Origin: Lasioglossum baleicum
Lineage: Eukaryota > Arthropoda > Insecta > Hymenoptera > Halictidae
Length of the DNA: 64,000 nt
Assembly (NCBI RefSeq): GCF_051020765.1
Contig: NW_027469299.1
Location: 62,001-126,000, forward strand
Reading direction: 5' to 3'
Below the pieces are notes generated by a model. The model worked only from the letters and a program-made list of their open reading frames with translations, made no database searches and was not told the origin of the DNA. The stretch's first letter is position 1, and each line of letters begins with the position of its first letter. Positions 1 to 13,400 of this stretch are shown here, piece after piece. The translations under genes and the position numbers were made by a program.

Positions 1-2240
1 GTGCATTTGCATGCAAGTATGCGAAATTGGAATAGAAACTCCGACCCGGCAAGCACGATCACAATTTATTCGAGCCTATGTCAGTTTCGACATTCTTCGT
101 TTCAGAAGTGTATTTCTGTGCGGAATCGCTGTTTCGCGCGCTAGATCAGTACATTTGCATGCAAATATGCGAAATTGGCACGAAAACTCCGATTTGGCAA
201 GCACGATCATGGTTTATTCGAGCTTATGTCACATTCGACAATTATTCGTTTCACAAATGAATTTCTGTGCGGAATCGCTGTTTCGCGTAGTAGATCAGTG
301 CATTTGCAAGCAAGTATGCCAAATTGGAATAGAAACTCCAACCCGGCAAGCACGATCACGATTTATTCGAGCTTATGTCAGATTCGACGATTCTTTGTTT
401 CCGAAGTGGATTTCTGTGGGGAATCTCTGTTTCGCGTGCTAGATCAGTGCATTTGTATGCAGATATGCGAAATTGGCACGGAAACTCCGATACGGCAAGC
501 ACGATCACGATTTATTCGAGCTTATGTCAGATTCGACGATTCTTCGCTTCAGAAGTGTATTTCTGTGCGGAATCGCTGTTTCGCGTGCAATATCAGTGCA
601 TTTGCATGCAAGTATGCGAAATTGGAATAGAAACTCCGACCCGGCAAGCACGATCACAATTTATTCGAGCCTATGTCAGTTTCGACATTCTTCGTTTCAG
701 AAGTGTATTTCTTTGCGGAATCGCTGTTTCGCGTCCTAGATCAGTGCATTTGCATGCAAATATGCGAAATTGGCACGAAAACTCCGATTCGGCAAGCACG
801 ATCACGATTTATTCGAGCTTATGTCAGATTCGACAATTATTCGTTTCACAAATGAATTTCTGTGCGGAATCGCTGTTTCGCGTAGTAGATCAGTGCATTT
901 GCAAGCAAGTATGCCAAATTGGAATAGAAACTCCGACCCGCAAGCACGATCACGATTTATTCGAGCTTATGTCAGATTCGACGATTCTTTGTTTCAGAAG
1001 TGTATTTCTGTGCGGAATCTCTGTTTCGCGTGCTAGATCAGTGCATTTGTATGCAGATATGCGAAATTGGCACGGAAACTCCGATTCGGCAAGCACGATC
1101 ACGATTTATTCGAGCTTATGTCAGATTCGACGATTCTTCGCTTCAGAAGTGTATTTCTGTGCGGAATCGCTGTTTCGCGTGCTATATCAGTACATTTGCA
1201 TGCAAGTATGCGAAATTGGAATAGAAACTCCGACCCGGCAAGCACGATCACAATTTATTCGAGCTTATGGCAGATTCGACGATTCTTCGTTTCAGAAGTG
1301 TATTTCTTTGCGGAATCGCTGTTTCGCGTGCTAGACCAGTGCTTTGCATGCAAATATGCGAAATTGGCACGAAAACTCCGATTCGGCAAGCACGATCACG
1401 ATTTATTCGAGCTTATGTCAGATTCGACAATAATTCGTTTCACAAATGAATTTCTGTGCGGAATCGCTGTTTCGCGTAGTAGATCAGTGCATTTGCAAGC
1501 AAGTATGCCAAATTGGAATAGAAACTCCGACCCGGCAAGCACGATCACGATTTATTCGAGCTTATGTCAGATTCGACGATTCTTTGTTTCAGAAGTGTAT
1601 TTCTGTGCGGAATCGCTGTTTCGCGTGCTAGATCAGTGCATTTGTATGCAGATATGCGAAATTGGAACGGAAACTCCGATTCGGCAAGCACGATCACGAT
1701 TTATTCGAGCTTATGTCAGATTCGACGATTCTTCGTTTCAGAAGTGTATTTCTGTGCGGAATCGCTGTTTCGCGTGCTATATCAGTGCATTTGCATGCAA
1801 GTATGCGAAATTGGAATAGAAACTCCGACCCGGCAAGCACGATCGCGATTTAATCGAGCTTATGGCAGATTCGACGATTCTTCGTTTCAGAAGTGTATTT
1901 CTTTGCGGAATCGCTGTTTCGCGTGCTAGATCAGTGCATTTGCATGCAAATATGCGAAATTGGCACGAAAACTCCGATTCGGCAAGCACGATCACGATTT
2001 ATTCGAGCTTATGTCAGATTCGACAATTATTCGTTTCACAAATGAATTTCTGTGCGGAATCGCTGTTTCGCGTAGTAGATCAGTGCATTTGCAAGCAAGT
2101 ATGCCAAATTGGAATAGAAACTCCGACCCGTCAAGCACGATCACGATTTATTCGAGCTTATGTCAGATTCGACGATTCTTTGTTTCCGAAGTGGATTTCT
2201 GTGGGGAATCTCTGTTTCGCGTGCTAGATCAGTGCATTTG
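1..2240 (+). repeat. Tetrameric higher-order repeat, about 596 bp
   Basis: A subtype carrying CATTTGCAAGCAAGTATGCC starts at 301, 896, 1490 and 2086, spacings of 595, 594 and 596 bp, that is four monomers each. The shortfalls are visible: the 148-bp monomer with TTTCGACATTCTTCG at about 675, GACCCGCAAG (one G lost) near 940, and CAGTGCTTTGCATG (one A lost) near 1344. The same subtype is otherwise rare, reappearing just before each of the three A-to-B junctions (30732, 45422, 52985). This part of the array has more scattered differences between units than the 6-26 kb part, suggesting less recent homogenisation. Confidence 0.85.
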
Positions 2241-5200
2241 TATGCAGATATGCGAAATTGGCACGGAAACTCCGATTCGGCAAGCACGATCACGATTTAT
2301 TCGAGCTTATGTCAGATTCGACGATTCTTTGTTTCCGAAGTGGATTTCTGTGCGGAATCGCTGTTTCGCGCGCTAGATCAGTGCATTTGCATACAAATAT
2401 GCGAAATTGGCACGGAAACTCCGACCCGGCAAGCACGATCACAATTTATTCGAGCCTATGTCAGTATCGACATTCTTCGTTTCAGAAGTGTATTTCTGTG
2501 CGGAATCGCTGTTTAGCGTGCTAGATCAGTGCATTTGTATGCAAATATGCGAAATTGGTACGGAAACTCCGATTCGGCAAGCACGACCACGATTTATTCG
2601 ATCTTATGTCAGATTCGTCGATTATTTGTTTCACAAATGAATTTCTGTGCGGAATCGCCGTTTCGCGTGTTAGATCAGTGCATTTGCATGCAAACTTGCC
2701 AAATTGGCACAGAAACTCCGATCCGCACAAACACGATCACAATTTATTCGAGCCTATGTCAGTTTCGACGATTCTTCGTTTCAGAAGTGTATTACTGTGC
2801 GGAATCGCTGTTTCGCGTGCTATATCAGTGCATTTTCATGCAAGTATGCGAAATTGGAATTGAAACTCCGACCCGGCAAGCACGATCACGATTTATTCGA
2901 GCTTATGTCAGATTCGACGATTATTTGTTTCACAAATGAATTTCTGTGCGGAATCGCCGTTTCGCGTGCTAGATCAGTGCATTTGCATGCAAAAATGCCA
3001 AATTGTCACAGAAACTCCGATCCGCCAAGCACGATCACGATTTATTCGAGCTTATGTCAGATTCGACGATTCTTCGTTTCATAAGTGTATTTCTGTGAGG
3101 AATCGCTGTTTCGCGAGCTAGATCAGTGCATTCGCATGCAAATATGCGAAATTGGCACGAAAACTCCGATTCGGCAAGCACGATCTCGATTTATTCGAGC
3201 TAATGTCAGATTCGTCGATTATTTGTTTCACAAATGAATTTCTGTGCGGAATCGCCGTTTCGCGTGTTAGATCAGTGCATTTGCATGCAAACATGCCAAA
3301 TTGGCACAGAAACTCCGATCCGCACAAACACGATCACGATTTATTCGAGCTTATGTCATATTCGACGATTCTTCATTTCAGAAGTGTATTTCTGTGCGGA
3401 ATCGCTGTTTCGCGTGCTATATCAGTGCATTTGCATGCAAGTATGCGAAATTGGCACGGAAACTCCGATTCGGCAAGCACGATCACGATTTATTCGAGCT
3501 TATGTCAGATTCGACGATTCTTCGCTTCAGAAGTGTATTTCTGTGCGGAATCGCTGTTTCGCGTGCTATATCAGTGCATTTGCATGCAAGTATGCGAAAT
3601 TGGAATAGAAACTCCGACCCGGCAAGCACGATCACAATTTATTCGAGCCTATGTCAGTTTCGACATTCTTCGTTTCAGAAGTGTATTTCTGTGCGGAATC
3701 GCTGTTTCGCGCGCTAGATCAGTGCATTCGCATGCAAATATGCGAAATTGGCACGAAAACTCCGATTCGGCAAGCACGATCACGATTTATTCGAGCTAAT
3801 GTCAGATTCGTCGATTATTTGTTTCACAAATGAATTTCTGTGCGGAATCGCCGTTTCGCGTGCTAGATCAGTGTATTTGCATGCAAAAATGCCAAATTGT
3901 CACAGAAACTCCTATCCGCCAAGCACGATCACGATTTATTCGAGCTTATGTTAGATTCGACGATTCTTCGTTTCAGAAGTGTATTTCTGTGCGGAATCGC
4001 TGTTTCGCGTGCTAGATCAGTGCATTTGCATACAAGTATGAGAAATTGGAATAGAAACCCCGACCCGACAAACACGATCGCGATTTAATCGAGATTATGT
4101 CAGATTCGACGATTCTTCGTTTCAGAAGTGTATTTCTTTGCGGAATCGCTGTTTCGCGTGCTAGATCAGTGCATTTGCATGCAAATATGCGAAATTGGCA
4201 CGGAAACTCCGATTCGGCAAGCACGATCACGATTTATTCGAGCTTATGTCAGATTCGACGATTCTTCGTTTCAGAAGTGTATTTCTGTGCGGAATCGCTG
4301 TTTCGCGTGCTATATCAGTGCATTTGCATGCAAGTATGCGAAATTGGAATAGAAACTCCGACCCGGCAAGCACGATCGCGATTTAATCGAGCTTATGGCA
4401 GATTCGACGATTCTTCGTTTCAGAAGTGTATTTCTTTGCGGAATCGCTGTTTCGCGTGCTAGATCAGTGCATTTGCATGCAAATATGCGAAATTGGCACG
4501 AAAACTCCGATTCGGCAAGCACGATCACGATTTATTCGAGCTTATGTCAGATTCGACAATTATTTGTTTCACAAATGAATTTCTGTGCGGAATCGCCGTT
4601 TCGCGTGTTAGATCAGTGCATTTGCATGCAAACATGCCAAATTGGCACAGAAACTCCGATCCGCACAAACACGATCACGATTTATTCGAGCTTATGTCAG
4701 ATTCGACGATTCTTCGTTTCAGAAGTGTATTTCTGTGCGGAATCGCTGTTTCGCGTGCTATATCAGTGCATTTGCATGCAAGTATGCGAAATTGGGATAG
4801 AAACTCCGACCCGGCAAGCACGATCACAATTTATTCGAGCCTATGTCAGATTCGACGATTATTTGTTTCACAAATGAATTTCTGTTTGGAATCGCTGTTT
4901 AGCGTGCTAGATCAGTGCATTTGTATGCAAATATGCGAAATTGGTACGGAAACTCCGATTCGGCAAGCACGACCACGATTTATTCGAGCTTATGTCAGAT
5001 TCGACGATTATTTGTTTCACAAATGAATTTCTGTGCGGAATCGCCGTTTCGCGTGCTAGATCAGTGCATTTGCATGCACACTTGCCAAATTGGCACAGAA
5101 ACTCCGATCCGCACAAAGACGATCACAATTTATTCGAGCCTATGTCAGTTTCGGCGATTCTTCGTTTCAGAAGTGTATTACTGTGCGGAATCGCTGTTTC

Positions 5201-6160
5201 TCGTGCTATATCAGTGCATTTTCATGCAAGTATGCTAAATTGGAATTGAAACTCCGACCCGGCAAGCACGATCACGATTTATTCGAGCTTATGTCAGATT
5301 CGACGATTATTTGTTTCACAAATGAATTTCTGTGCGGAATCGCCGTTTCGCGTGCTAGATCAGTGCATTTGCATGCAAAAATGCCAAATTGTCACAGAAA
5401 CTCCGATCCGCCAAGCACGATCACGATTTATTCGAGCTTATGTCAGATTCGACGATTCTTCGTTTCAGAAGTGTATTTCTGTGCGGAATCGCTGTTTCGC
5501 GCGCTAGATCAGTGCATTCGCATGCAAATATGCGCAATTGGCACGAAAACTCCGATTCGGCAAGCACGATCACGATTTATTCGAGCTTATGTCAGATTCG
5601 ACAATTATTTGTTTCACAAATGAATTTCTGTGCGGACTCGCCGTTTCGCGTGTTAGATCAGTGCATTTGCATGCAAACATGCCAAATTGGCACAGAAACT
5701 CCGATCCGCACAAACACGATCACGATTTATTCGAGCTTATGTCAGATTCGATGATTCTTCGTTTCAGAAGTGTATTTCTGTGCGGAATAGCTGTTTCGCG
5801 TGCTATATCAGTGCATTTGCATGCAAGTATGCTAAATTGGAATTGAAACTCCGACCCGGCAAGCACGATCACGATTTATTCGAGCTTATGTCAGATTCGA
5901 CGATTATTTGTTTCACAAATGAATTTCCGTGCGGAATCGCCGTTTCGCGTGCTAGATCAGTGCATTTGTATGCAAAAATGCCAAATTGTCACAGAAACTC
6001 CGATCCGCCAAGCACGATCACGATTTATTCGAGCTTATGTCAGATTCGACGATTCTTCGTTTCAGAAGTGTATTTCTGTGCGGAATCGCTGTTTCGCGAG
6101 CTAGATCAGTGCATTCGCATGCAAATATGCGAAATTGGCACGAAAACTCCGATTCGGCAA
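2241..6160 (+). repeat. Family-A array with a diverged 2386-bp repeat
   Basis: About 2500-3420 matches about 4886-5806 at an offset of 2386 bp (16 monomers). Both copies carry the marker TGTTTAGCGTGCTAG (near 2510 and 4896) and GGTACGGAAACTCC. Substitutions are scattered: TCGATCTTATG versus TCGAGCTTATG, and CGATCTCGAT near 3182 versus CGATCACGAT near 5568. The copies are therefore older than the near-identical duplications further right. The sub-block at about 4.4-5.6 kb recurs at about 25.6-26.6 kb with one monomer missing. Its marker CGCACAAAGACG is at 5112 and 26158 (counted from CACAAAGAC). No unique sequence is present. Confidence 0.75.
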
Positions 6161-9100
6161 GCACAATCACGATTTATTCGAGCTTATGTCAGATTCGACG
6201 ATTATTTGTTTCACAAATGAATTTCTGTGCGGAATCGCCGTTTCGCGTGCTAGATCAGTGCATTTGCATGCAAAAATGCCAAATTGTCACAGAAACTCCG
6301 ATCCGCCAAGCACGATCACGATTTATTCGAGCTTATGTCAGATTCGACGATTCTTCGTTTCAGAAGTGTATTTCTGTGCGGAATCGCTGTTTCGCGCGCT
6401 AGATCAGTGCATTCGCATGCAAATATGCGCAATTGGCACGAAAACTCCGATTCGGCAAGCACGATCACGATTTATTCGAGCTTATGTCAGATTCGACAAT
6501 TATTTGTTTCACAAATGAATTTCTGTGCGGAATCGCCGTTTCGCGTGTTAGATCAGTGCATTTGCATGCAAACATGCCAAATTGGCACAGAAACTCCGAT
6601 CCGCACAAACACGATCACGATTTATTCGAGCTTATGTCAGATTCGATGATTCTTCGTTTCAGAAGTGTATTTCTGTGCGGAATAGCTGTTTCGCGTGCTA
6701 TATCAGTGCATTTGCATGCAAGTATGCGAAATTGGGATAGAAACTCCGACACGGCAAGCACGACCACAATTTATTCGAGCCTATGTCAGATTCGACGATT
6801 ATTTGTTTCACAAATGAATTTCTGTGCGGAATCGCCGTTTCGCGTGCTAGATCAGTGTATTTGCATGCAAAAATGCCAAATTGTCACAGAAACTCCTATC
6901 CGCCAAGCACGATCACGATTTATTCGAGCTTATGTCAGATTCGACGATTCTTCGTTTCAGAAGTGTATTTCTGTGCGGAATCGCTGTTTCGCGCGCTAGA
7001 TCAGTGCATTCGCATGCAAATATGCGAAATTGGCACGAAAACTCCGATTCGGCAAGCACGATCACGATTTATTCGAGCTTATATCACATCCGTCGATTAT
7101 TTGTTTCACAAATGAATTTCTGTGCGGAATCGCCGTTTCGCGTGTTAGATCAGTGCATTTGCATGCAAACATGCCAAATTGGCACAGAAACTCCGATCCG
7201 CACAAACACGATCACGATTTATTCGAGCTTATGTCAGATTCGACGATTCTTCGTTTCAGAAGTGTATTACTGTGCGGAATCGCTGTTTCGCGTGCTATAT
7301 CAGTGCATTTGCATGCAAGTATGCGAAATTGGGATAGAAACTCCGACCCGGCAAGCACGACCACAATTTATTCGAGCCTATGTCAGATTCGACGATTCTT
7401 CGTTTCAGAAGTGTATTTCTTTGCGGAATCGCTGTTTCGCGTGCTAGATCAGTGCATTTGCATGCAAATATGCGAAATTGGCACGAAAACTCCGATTCGG
7501 CAAGCACGATCACGATTTATTCGAGCTTATGTCAGATTCGACAATTATTTGTTTCACAAATGAATTTCTGTGCGGAATCGCCGTTTCGCGTGTTAGATCA
7601 GTGCATTTGCATGCAAACATGCCAAATTGGCACAGAAACTCCGATCCGCACAAACACGATCACGATTTATTCGAGCTTATGTCATATTCGACGATTCTTC
7701 GTTTCAGAAGTGTATTACTGTGCGGAATCGCTGTTTCGCGTGCTATATCAGTGCATTTGCATGCAAGTATGCGAAATTGGGATAGAAACTCCGACCCGGC
7801 AAGCACGACCACAATTTATTCGAGCCTATGTCAGATTCGACGATTCTTCGTTTCAGAAGTGTATTTCTTTGCGGAATCGCTGTTTCGCGTGCTAGATCAG
7901 TGCATTTGCATGCAAAAATGCCAAATTGTCACAGAAACTCCGATCCGCCAAGCACGATCACGATTTATTCGAGCTTATGTCAGATTCGATGATTCTTCGT
8001 TTCAGAAGTGTATTTCTGTGCGGAATAGCTGTTTCGCGTGCTATATCAGTGCATTTGCATGCAAGTATGCGAAATTGGGATAGAAACTCCGACCCGGCAA
8101 GCACGACCACAATTTATTCGAGCCTATGTCAGATTCGACGATTATTTGTTTCACAAATGAATTTCTGTGCGGAATCGCCGTTTCGCGTGCTAGATCAGTG
8201 TATTTGCATGCAAAAATGCCAAATTGTCACAGAAACTCCTATCCGCCAAGCACGATCACGATTTATTCGAGCTTATGTCAGATTCGACGATTCTTCGTTT
8301 CAGAAGTGTATTTCTGTGCGGAATCGCTGTTTCGCGCGCTAGATCAGTGCATTCGCATGCAAATATGCGAAATTGGCACGAAAACTCCGATTCGGCAAGC
8401 ACGATCACGATTTATTCGAGCTTATGTCACATCCGTCGATTATTTGTTTCACAAATGAATTTCTGTGCGGAATCGCCGTTTCGCGTGTTAGATCAGTGCA
8501 TTTGCATGCAAACATGCCAAATTGGCACAGAAACTCCGATCCGCACAAACACGATCACGATTTATTCGAGCTTATGTCAGATTCGATGATTCTTCGTTTC
8601 AGAAGTGTATTTCTGTGCGGAATAGCTGTTTCGCGTGCTATATCAGTGCATTTGCATGCAAGTATGCGAAATTGGGATAGAAACTCCGACCCGGCAAGCA
8701 CGACCACAATTTATTCGAGCCTATGTCAGATTCGACGATTATTTGTTTCACAAATGAATTTCTGTGCGGAATCGCCGTTTCGCGTGCTAGATCAGTGTAT
8801 TTGCATGCAAAAATGCCAAATTGTCACAGAAACTCCTATTCGCCAAGCACGATCACGATTTATTCGAGCTTATGTCAGATTCGACGATTCTTCGTTTCAG
8901 AAGTGTATTTCTGTGCGGAATCGCTGTTTCGCGCGCTAGATCAGTGCATTCGCATGCAAATATGCGAAATTGGCACGAAAACTCCGATTCGGCAAGCACG
9001 ATCACGATTTATTCGAGCTTATGTCACATCCCTCGATTATTTGTTTCACAAATGAATTTCTGTGCGGAATCGCCGTTTCGCGTGTTAGATCAGTGCATTT

Positions 9101-10488
9101 GCATGCAAACATGCCAAATTGGCACAGAAACTCCGATCCGCACAAACACGATCACGATTTATTCGAGCTTATGTCAGATTCGACGATTCTTCGTTTCAGA
9201 AGTGTATTACTGTGCGGAATCGCTGTTTCGCGTGCTATATCAGTGCATTTGCATGCAAGTATGCGAAATTGGGATAGAAACTCCGACCCGGCAAGCACGA
9301 CCACAATTTATTCGAGCCTATGTCAGATTCGACGATTCTTCGTTTCAGAAGTGTATTTCTTTGCGGAATCGCTGTTTCGCGTGCTAGATCAGTGCATTCG
9401 CATGCAAATATGCGAAATTGGCACGAAAACTCCGATTCGGCAAGCACGATCACGATTTATTCGAGCTTATGTCACATCCGTCGATTATTTGTTTCACAAA
9501 TGAATTTCTGTGCGGAATCGCCGTTTCGCGTGTTAGATCAGTGCATTTGCATGCAAACATGCCAAATTGGCACAGAAACTCCGATCCGCACAAACACGAT
9601 CACGATTTATTCGAGCTTATGTCAGATTCGACGATTCTTCGTTTCAGAAGTGTATTACTGTGCGGAATCGCTGTTTCGCGTGCTATATCAGTGCATTTGC
9701 ATGCAAGTATGCGAAATTGGGATAGAAACTCCGACCCGGCAAGCACGACCACAATTTATTCGAGCCTATGTCAGATTCGACGATTCTTCGTTTCAGAAGT
9801 GTATTTCTTTGCGGAATCGCTGTTTCGCGTGCTAGATCAGTGCATTTGCATGCAAATATGCGAAATTGGCACGAAAACTCCGATTCGGCAAGCACGATCA
9901 CGATTTATTCGAGCTTATGTCAGATTCGACAATTATTTGTTTCACAAATGAATTTCTGTGCGGAATCGCCGTTTCGCGTGTTAGATCAGTGCATTTGCAT
10001 GCAAACATGCCAAATTGGCACAGAAACTCCGATCCGCACAAACACGATCACGATTTATTCGAGCTTATGTCAGATTCGACGATTCTTCGTTTCAGAAGTG
10101 TATTTCTGTGCGGAATCGCTGTTTCGCGTGCTATGTCAGTGCATTTGCATGCAAGTATGCGAAATTGGGATAGAAACTCCGACCCGGCAAGCACGATCAC
10201 GATTTATTCGAGCTTATGTCAGATTCGACGATTATTTGTTTCACAAATGAATTTCTGTGCGGAATCGCCGTTTCGCGTGCTAGATCAGTGCATTTGTATG
10301 CAAAAATGCCAAATTGTCACAGAAACTCCGATCCGCCAAGCACGATCACGATTTATTCGAGCTTATGTCAGATTCGACGATTCTTCGTTTCAGAAGTGTA
10401 TTTCTGTGCGGAATCGCTGTTTCGCGAGCTAGATCAGTGCATTCGCATGCAAATATGCGAAATTGGCACGAAAACTCCGATTCGGCAA
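6161..10488 (+). repeat. Superunit 1 (4328 bp, about 29 monomers)
   Basis: Bounded by the private variant GCACAATCACG (most monomers have GCACGATCACG) at 6161 and 10489. Inside, subtypes are arranged as 597-bp tetramers (related positions 8126 and 8723) and 448-bp trimers (8970, 9418 and 9866). A rare TTATATCACATCCG variant lies at 7081. The part from about 6310 to 9745 is repeated at about 11236-14671 at a constant offset of 4926 bp, including the ATATCACATCC variant (7081 and 12007) and CTCCTATTCGCC (near 8837 and 13763). Confidence 0.8.
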
Positions 10489-13400
10489 GCACAATCACGA
10501 TTTATTCGAGCTTATGTCAGATTCGACGATTATTTGTTTCACAAATGAATTTCTGTGCGGAATCGCCGTTTCGCGTGCTAGATCAGTGCATTTGCATGCA
10601 AAAATGCCAAATTGTCACAGAAACTCCGATCCGCCAAGCACGATCACGATTTATTCGAGCTTATGTCAGATTCGACGATTCTTCGTTTCAGAAGTGTATT
10701 TCTGTGCGGAATCGCTGTTTCGCGCGCTAGATCAGTGCATTCGCATGCAAATATGCGCAATTGGCACGAAAACTCCGATTCGGCAAGCACGATCACGATT
10801 TATTCGAGCTTATGTCAGATTCGACAATTATTTGTTTCACAAATGAATTTCTGTGCGGAATCGCCGTTTCGCGTGTTAGATCAGTGCATTTGCATGCAAA
10901 CATGCCAAATTGGCACAGAAACTCCTGATCCGCACAAACACGATCACGATTTATTCGAGCTTATGTCAGATTCGATGATTCTTCGTTTCAGAAGTGTATT
11001 TCTGTGCGGAATAGCTGTTTCGCGTGCTATATCAGTGCATTTGCATGCAAGTATGCGAAATTGGGATAGAAACTCCGACCCGGCAAGCACGACCACAATT
11101 TATTCGAGCCTATGTCAGATTCGACGATTATTTGTTTCACAAATGAATTTCTGTGCGGAATCGCCGTTTCGCGTGCTAGATCAGTGTATTTGCATGCAAA
11201 AATGCCAAATTGTCACAGAAACTCCTATCCGCCAAGCACGATCACGATTTATTCGAGCTTATGTCAGATTCGACGATTCTTCGTTTCAGAAGTGTATTTC
11301 TGTGCGGAATCGCTGTTTCGCGCGCTAGATCAGTGCATTCGCATGCAAATATGCGCAATTGGCACGAAAACTCCGATTCGGCAAGCACGATCACGATTTA
11401 TTCGAGCTTATGTCAGATTCGACAATTATTTGTTTCACAAATGAATTTCTGTGCGGAATCGCCGTTTCGCGTGTTAGATCAGTGCATTTGCATGCAAACA
11501 TGCCAAATTGGCACAGAAACTCCGATCCGCACAAACACGATCACGATTTATTCGAGCTTATGTCAGATTCGATGATTCTTCGTTTCAGAAGTGTATTTCT
11601 GTGCGGAATAGCTGTTTCGCGTGCTATATCAGTGCATTTGCATGCAAGTATGCGAAATTGGGATAGAAACTCCGACCCGGCAAGCACGACCACAATTTAT
11701 TCGAGCCTATGTCAGATTCGACGATTATTTGTTTCACAAATGAATTTCTGTGCGGAATCGCCGTTTCGCGTGCTAGATCAGTGTATTTGCATGCAAAAAT
11801 GCCAAATTGTCACAGAAACTCCTATCCGCCAAGCACGATCACGATTTATTCGAGCTTATGTCAGATTCGACGATTCTTCGTTTCAGAAGTGTACTTCTGT
11901 GCGGAATCGCTGTTTCGCGCGCTAGATCAGTGCATTCGCATGCAAATATGCGAAATTGGCACGAAAACTCCGATTCGGCAAGCACGATCACGATTTATTC
12001 GAGCTTATATCACATCCGTCGATTATTTGTTTCACAAATGAATTTCTGTGCGGAATCGCCGTTTCGCGTGTTAGATCAGTGCATTTGCATGCAAACATGC
12101 CAAATTGGCACAGAAACTCCGATCCGCACAAACACGATCACGATTTATTCGAGCTTATGTCAGATTCGACGATTCTTCGTTTCAGAAGTGTATTACTGTG
12201 CGGAATCGCTGTTTCGCGTGCTATATCAGTGCATTTGCATGCAAGTATGCGAAATTGGGATAGAAACTCCGACCCGGCAAGCACGACCACAATTTATTCG
12301 AGCCTATGTCAGATTCGACGATTCTTCGTTTCAGAAGTGTATTTCTTTGCGGAATCGCTGTTTCGCGTGCTAGATCAGTGCATTTGCATGCAAATATGCG
12401 AAATTGGCACGAAAACTCCGATTCGGCAAGCACGATCACGATTTATTCGAGCTTATGTCAGATTCGACAATTATTTGTTTCACAAATGAATTTCTGTGCG
12501 GAATCGCCGTTTCGCGTGTTAGATCAGTGCATTTGCATGCAAACATGCCAAATTGGCACAGAAACTCCGATCCGCACAAACACGATCACGATTTATTCGA
12601 GCTTATGTCAGATTCGACGATTCTTCGTTTCAGAAGTGTATTACTGTGCGGAATCGCTGTTTCGCGTGCTATATCAGTGCATTTGCATGCAAGTATGCGA
12701 AATTGGGATAGAAACTCCGACCCGGCAAGCACGACCACAATTTATTCGAGCCTATGTCAGATTCGACGATTCTTCGTTTCAGAAGTGTATTTCTTTGCGG
12801 AATCGCTGTTTCGCGTGCTAGATCAGTGCATTTGCATGCAAAAATGCCAAATTGTCACAGAAACTCCGATCCGCCAAGCACGATCACGATTTATTCGAGC
12901 TTATGTCAGATTCGATGATTCTTCGTTTCAGAAGTGTATTTCTGTGCGGAATAGCTGTTTCGCGTGCTATATCAGTGCATTTGCATGCAAGTATGCGAAA
13001 TTGGGATAGAAACTCCGACCCGGCAAGCACGACCACAATTTATTCGAGCCTATGTCAGATTCGACGATTATTTGTTTCACAAATGAATTTCTGTGCGGAA
13101 TCGCCGTTTCGCGTGCTAGATCAGTGTATTTGCATGCAAAAATGCCAAATTGTCACAGAAACTCCTATCCGCCAAGCACGATCACGATTTATTCGAGCTT
13201 ATGTCAGATTCGACGATTCTTCGTTTCAGAAGTGTATTTCTGTGCGGAATCGCTGTTTCGCGCGCTAGATCAGTGCATTCGCATGCAAATATGCGAAATT
13301 GGCACGAAAACTCCGATTCGGCAAGCACGATCACGATTTATTCGAGCTTATGTCACATCCGTCGATTATTTGTTTCACAAATGAATTTCTGTGCGGAATC

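Noticed and set aside
375..1334. Open frame of 319 codons, and similar frames of 170-335 codons across the window
   Set aside because: They overlap in other frames, begin and end at monomer landmarks, change frame every 149 bp, and are explained by the rarity of stop words in the monomer. No family resemblance, start context or single preferred frame is seen.
1777..1995. Minus-strand open frames of 69-73 codons recurring throughout
   Set aside because: These are mirror products of the same monomer, with identical phase in each repeat. There is no independent sign of coding.
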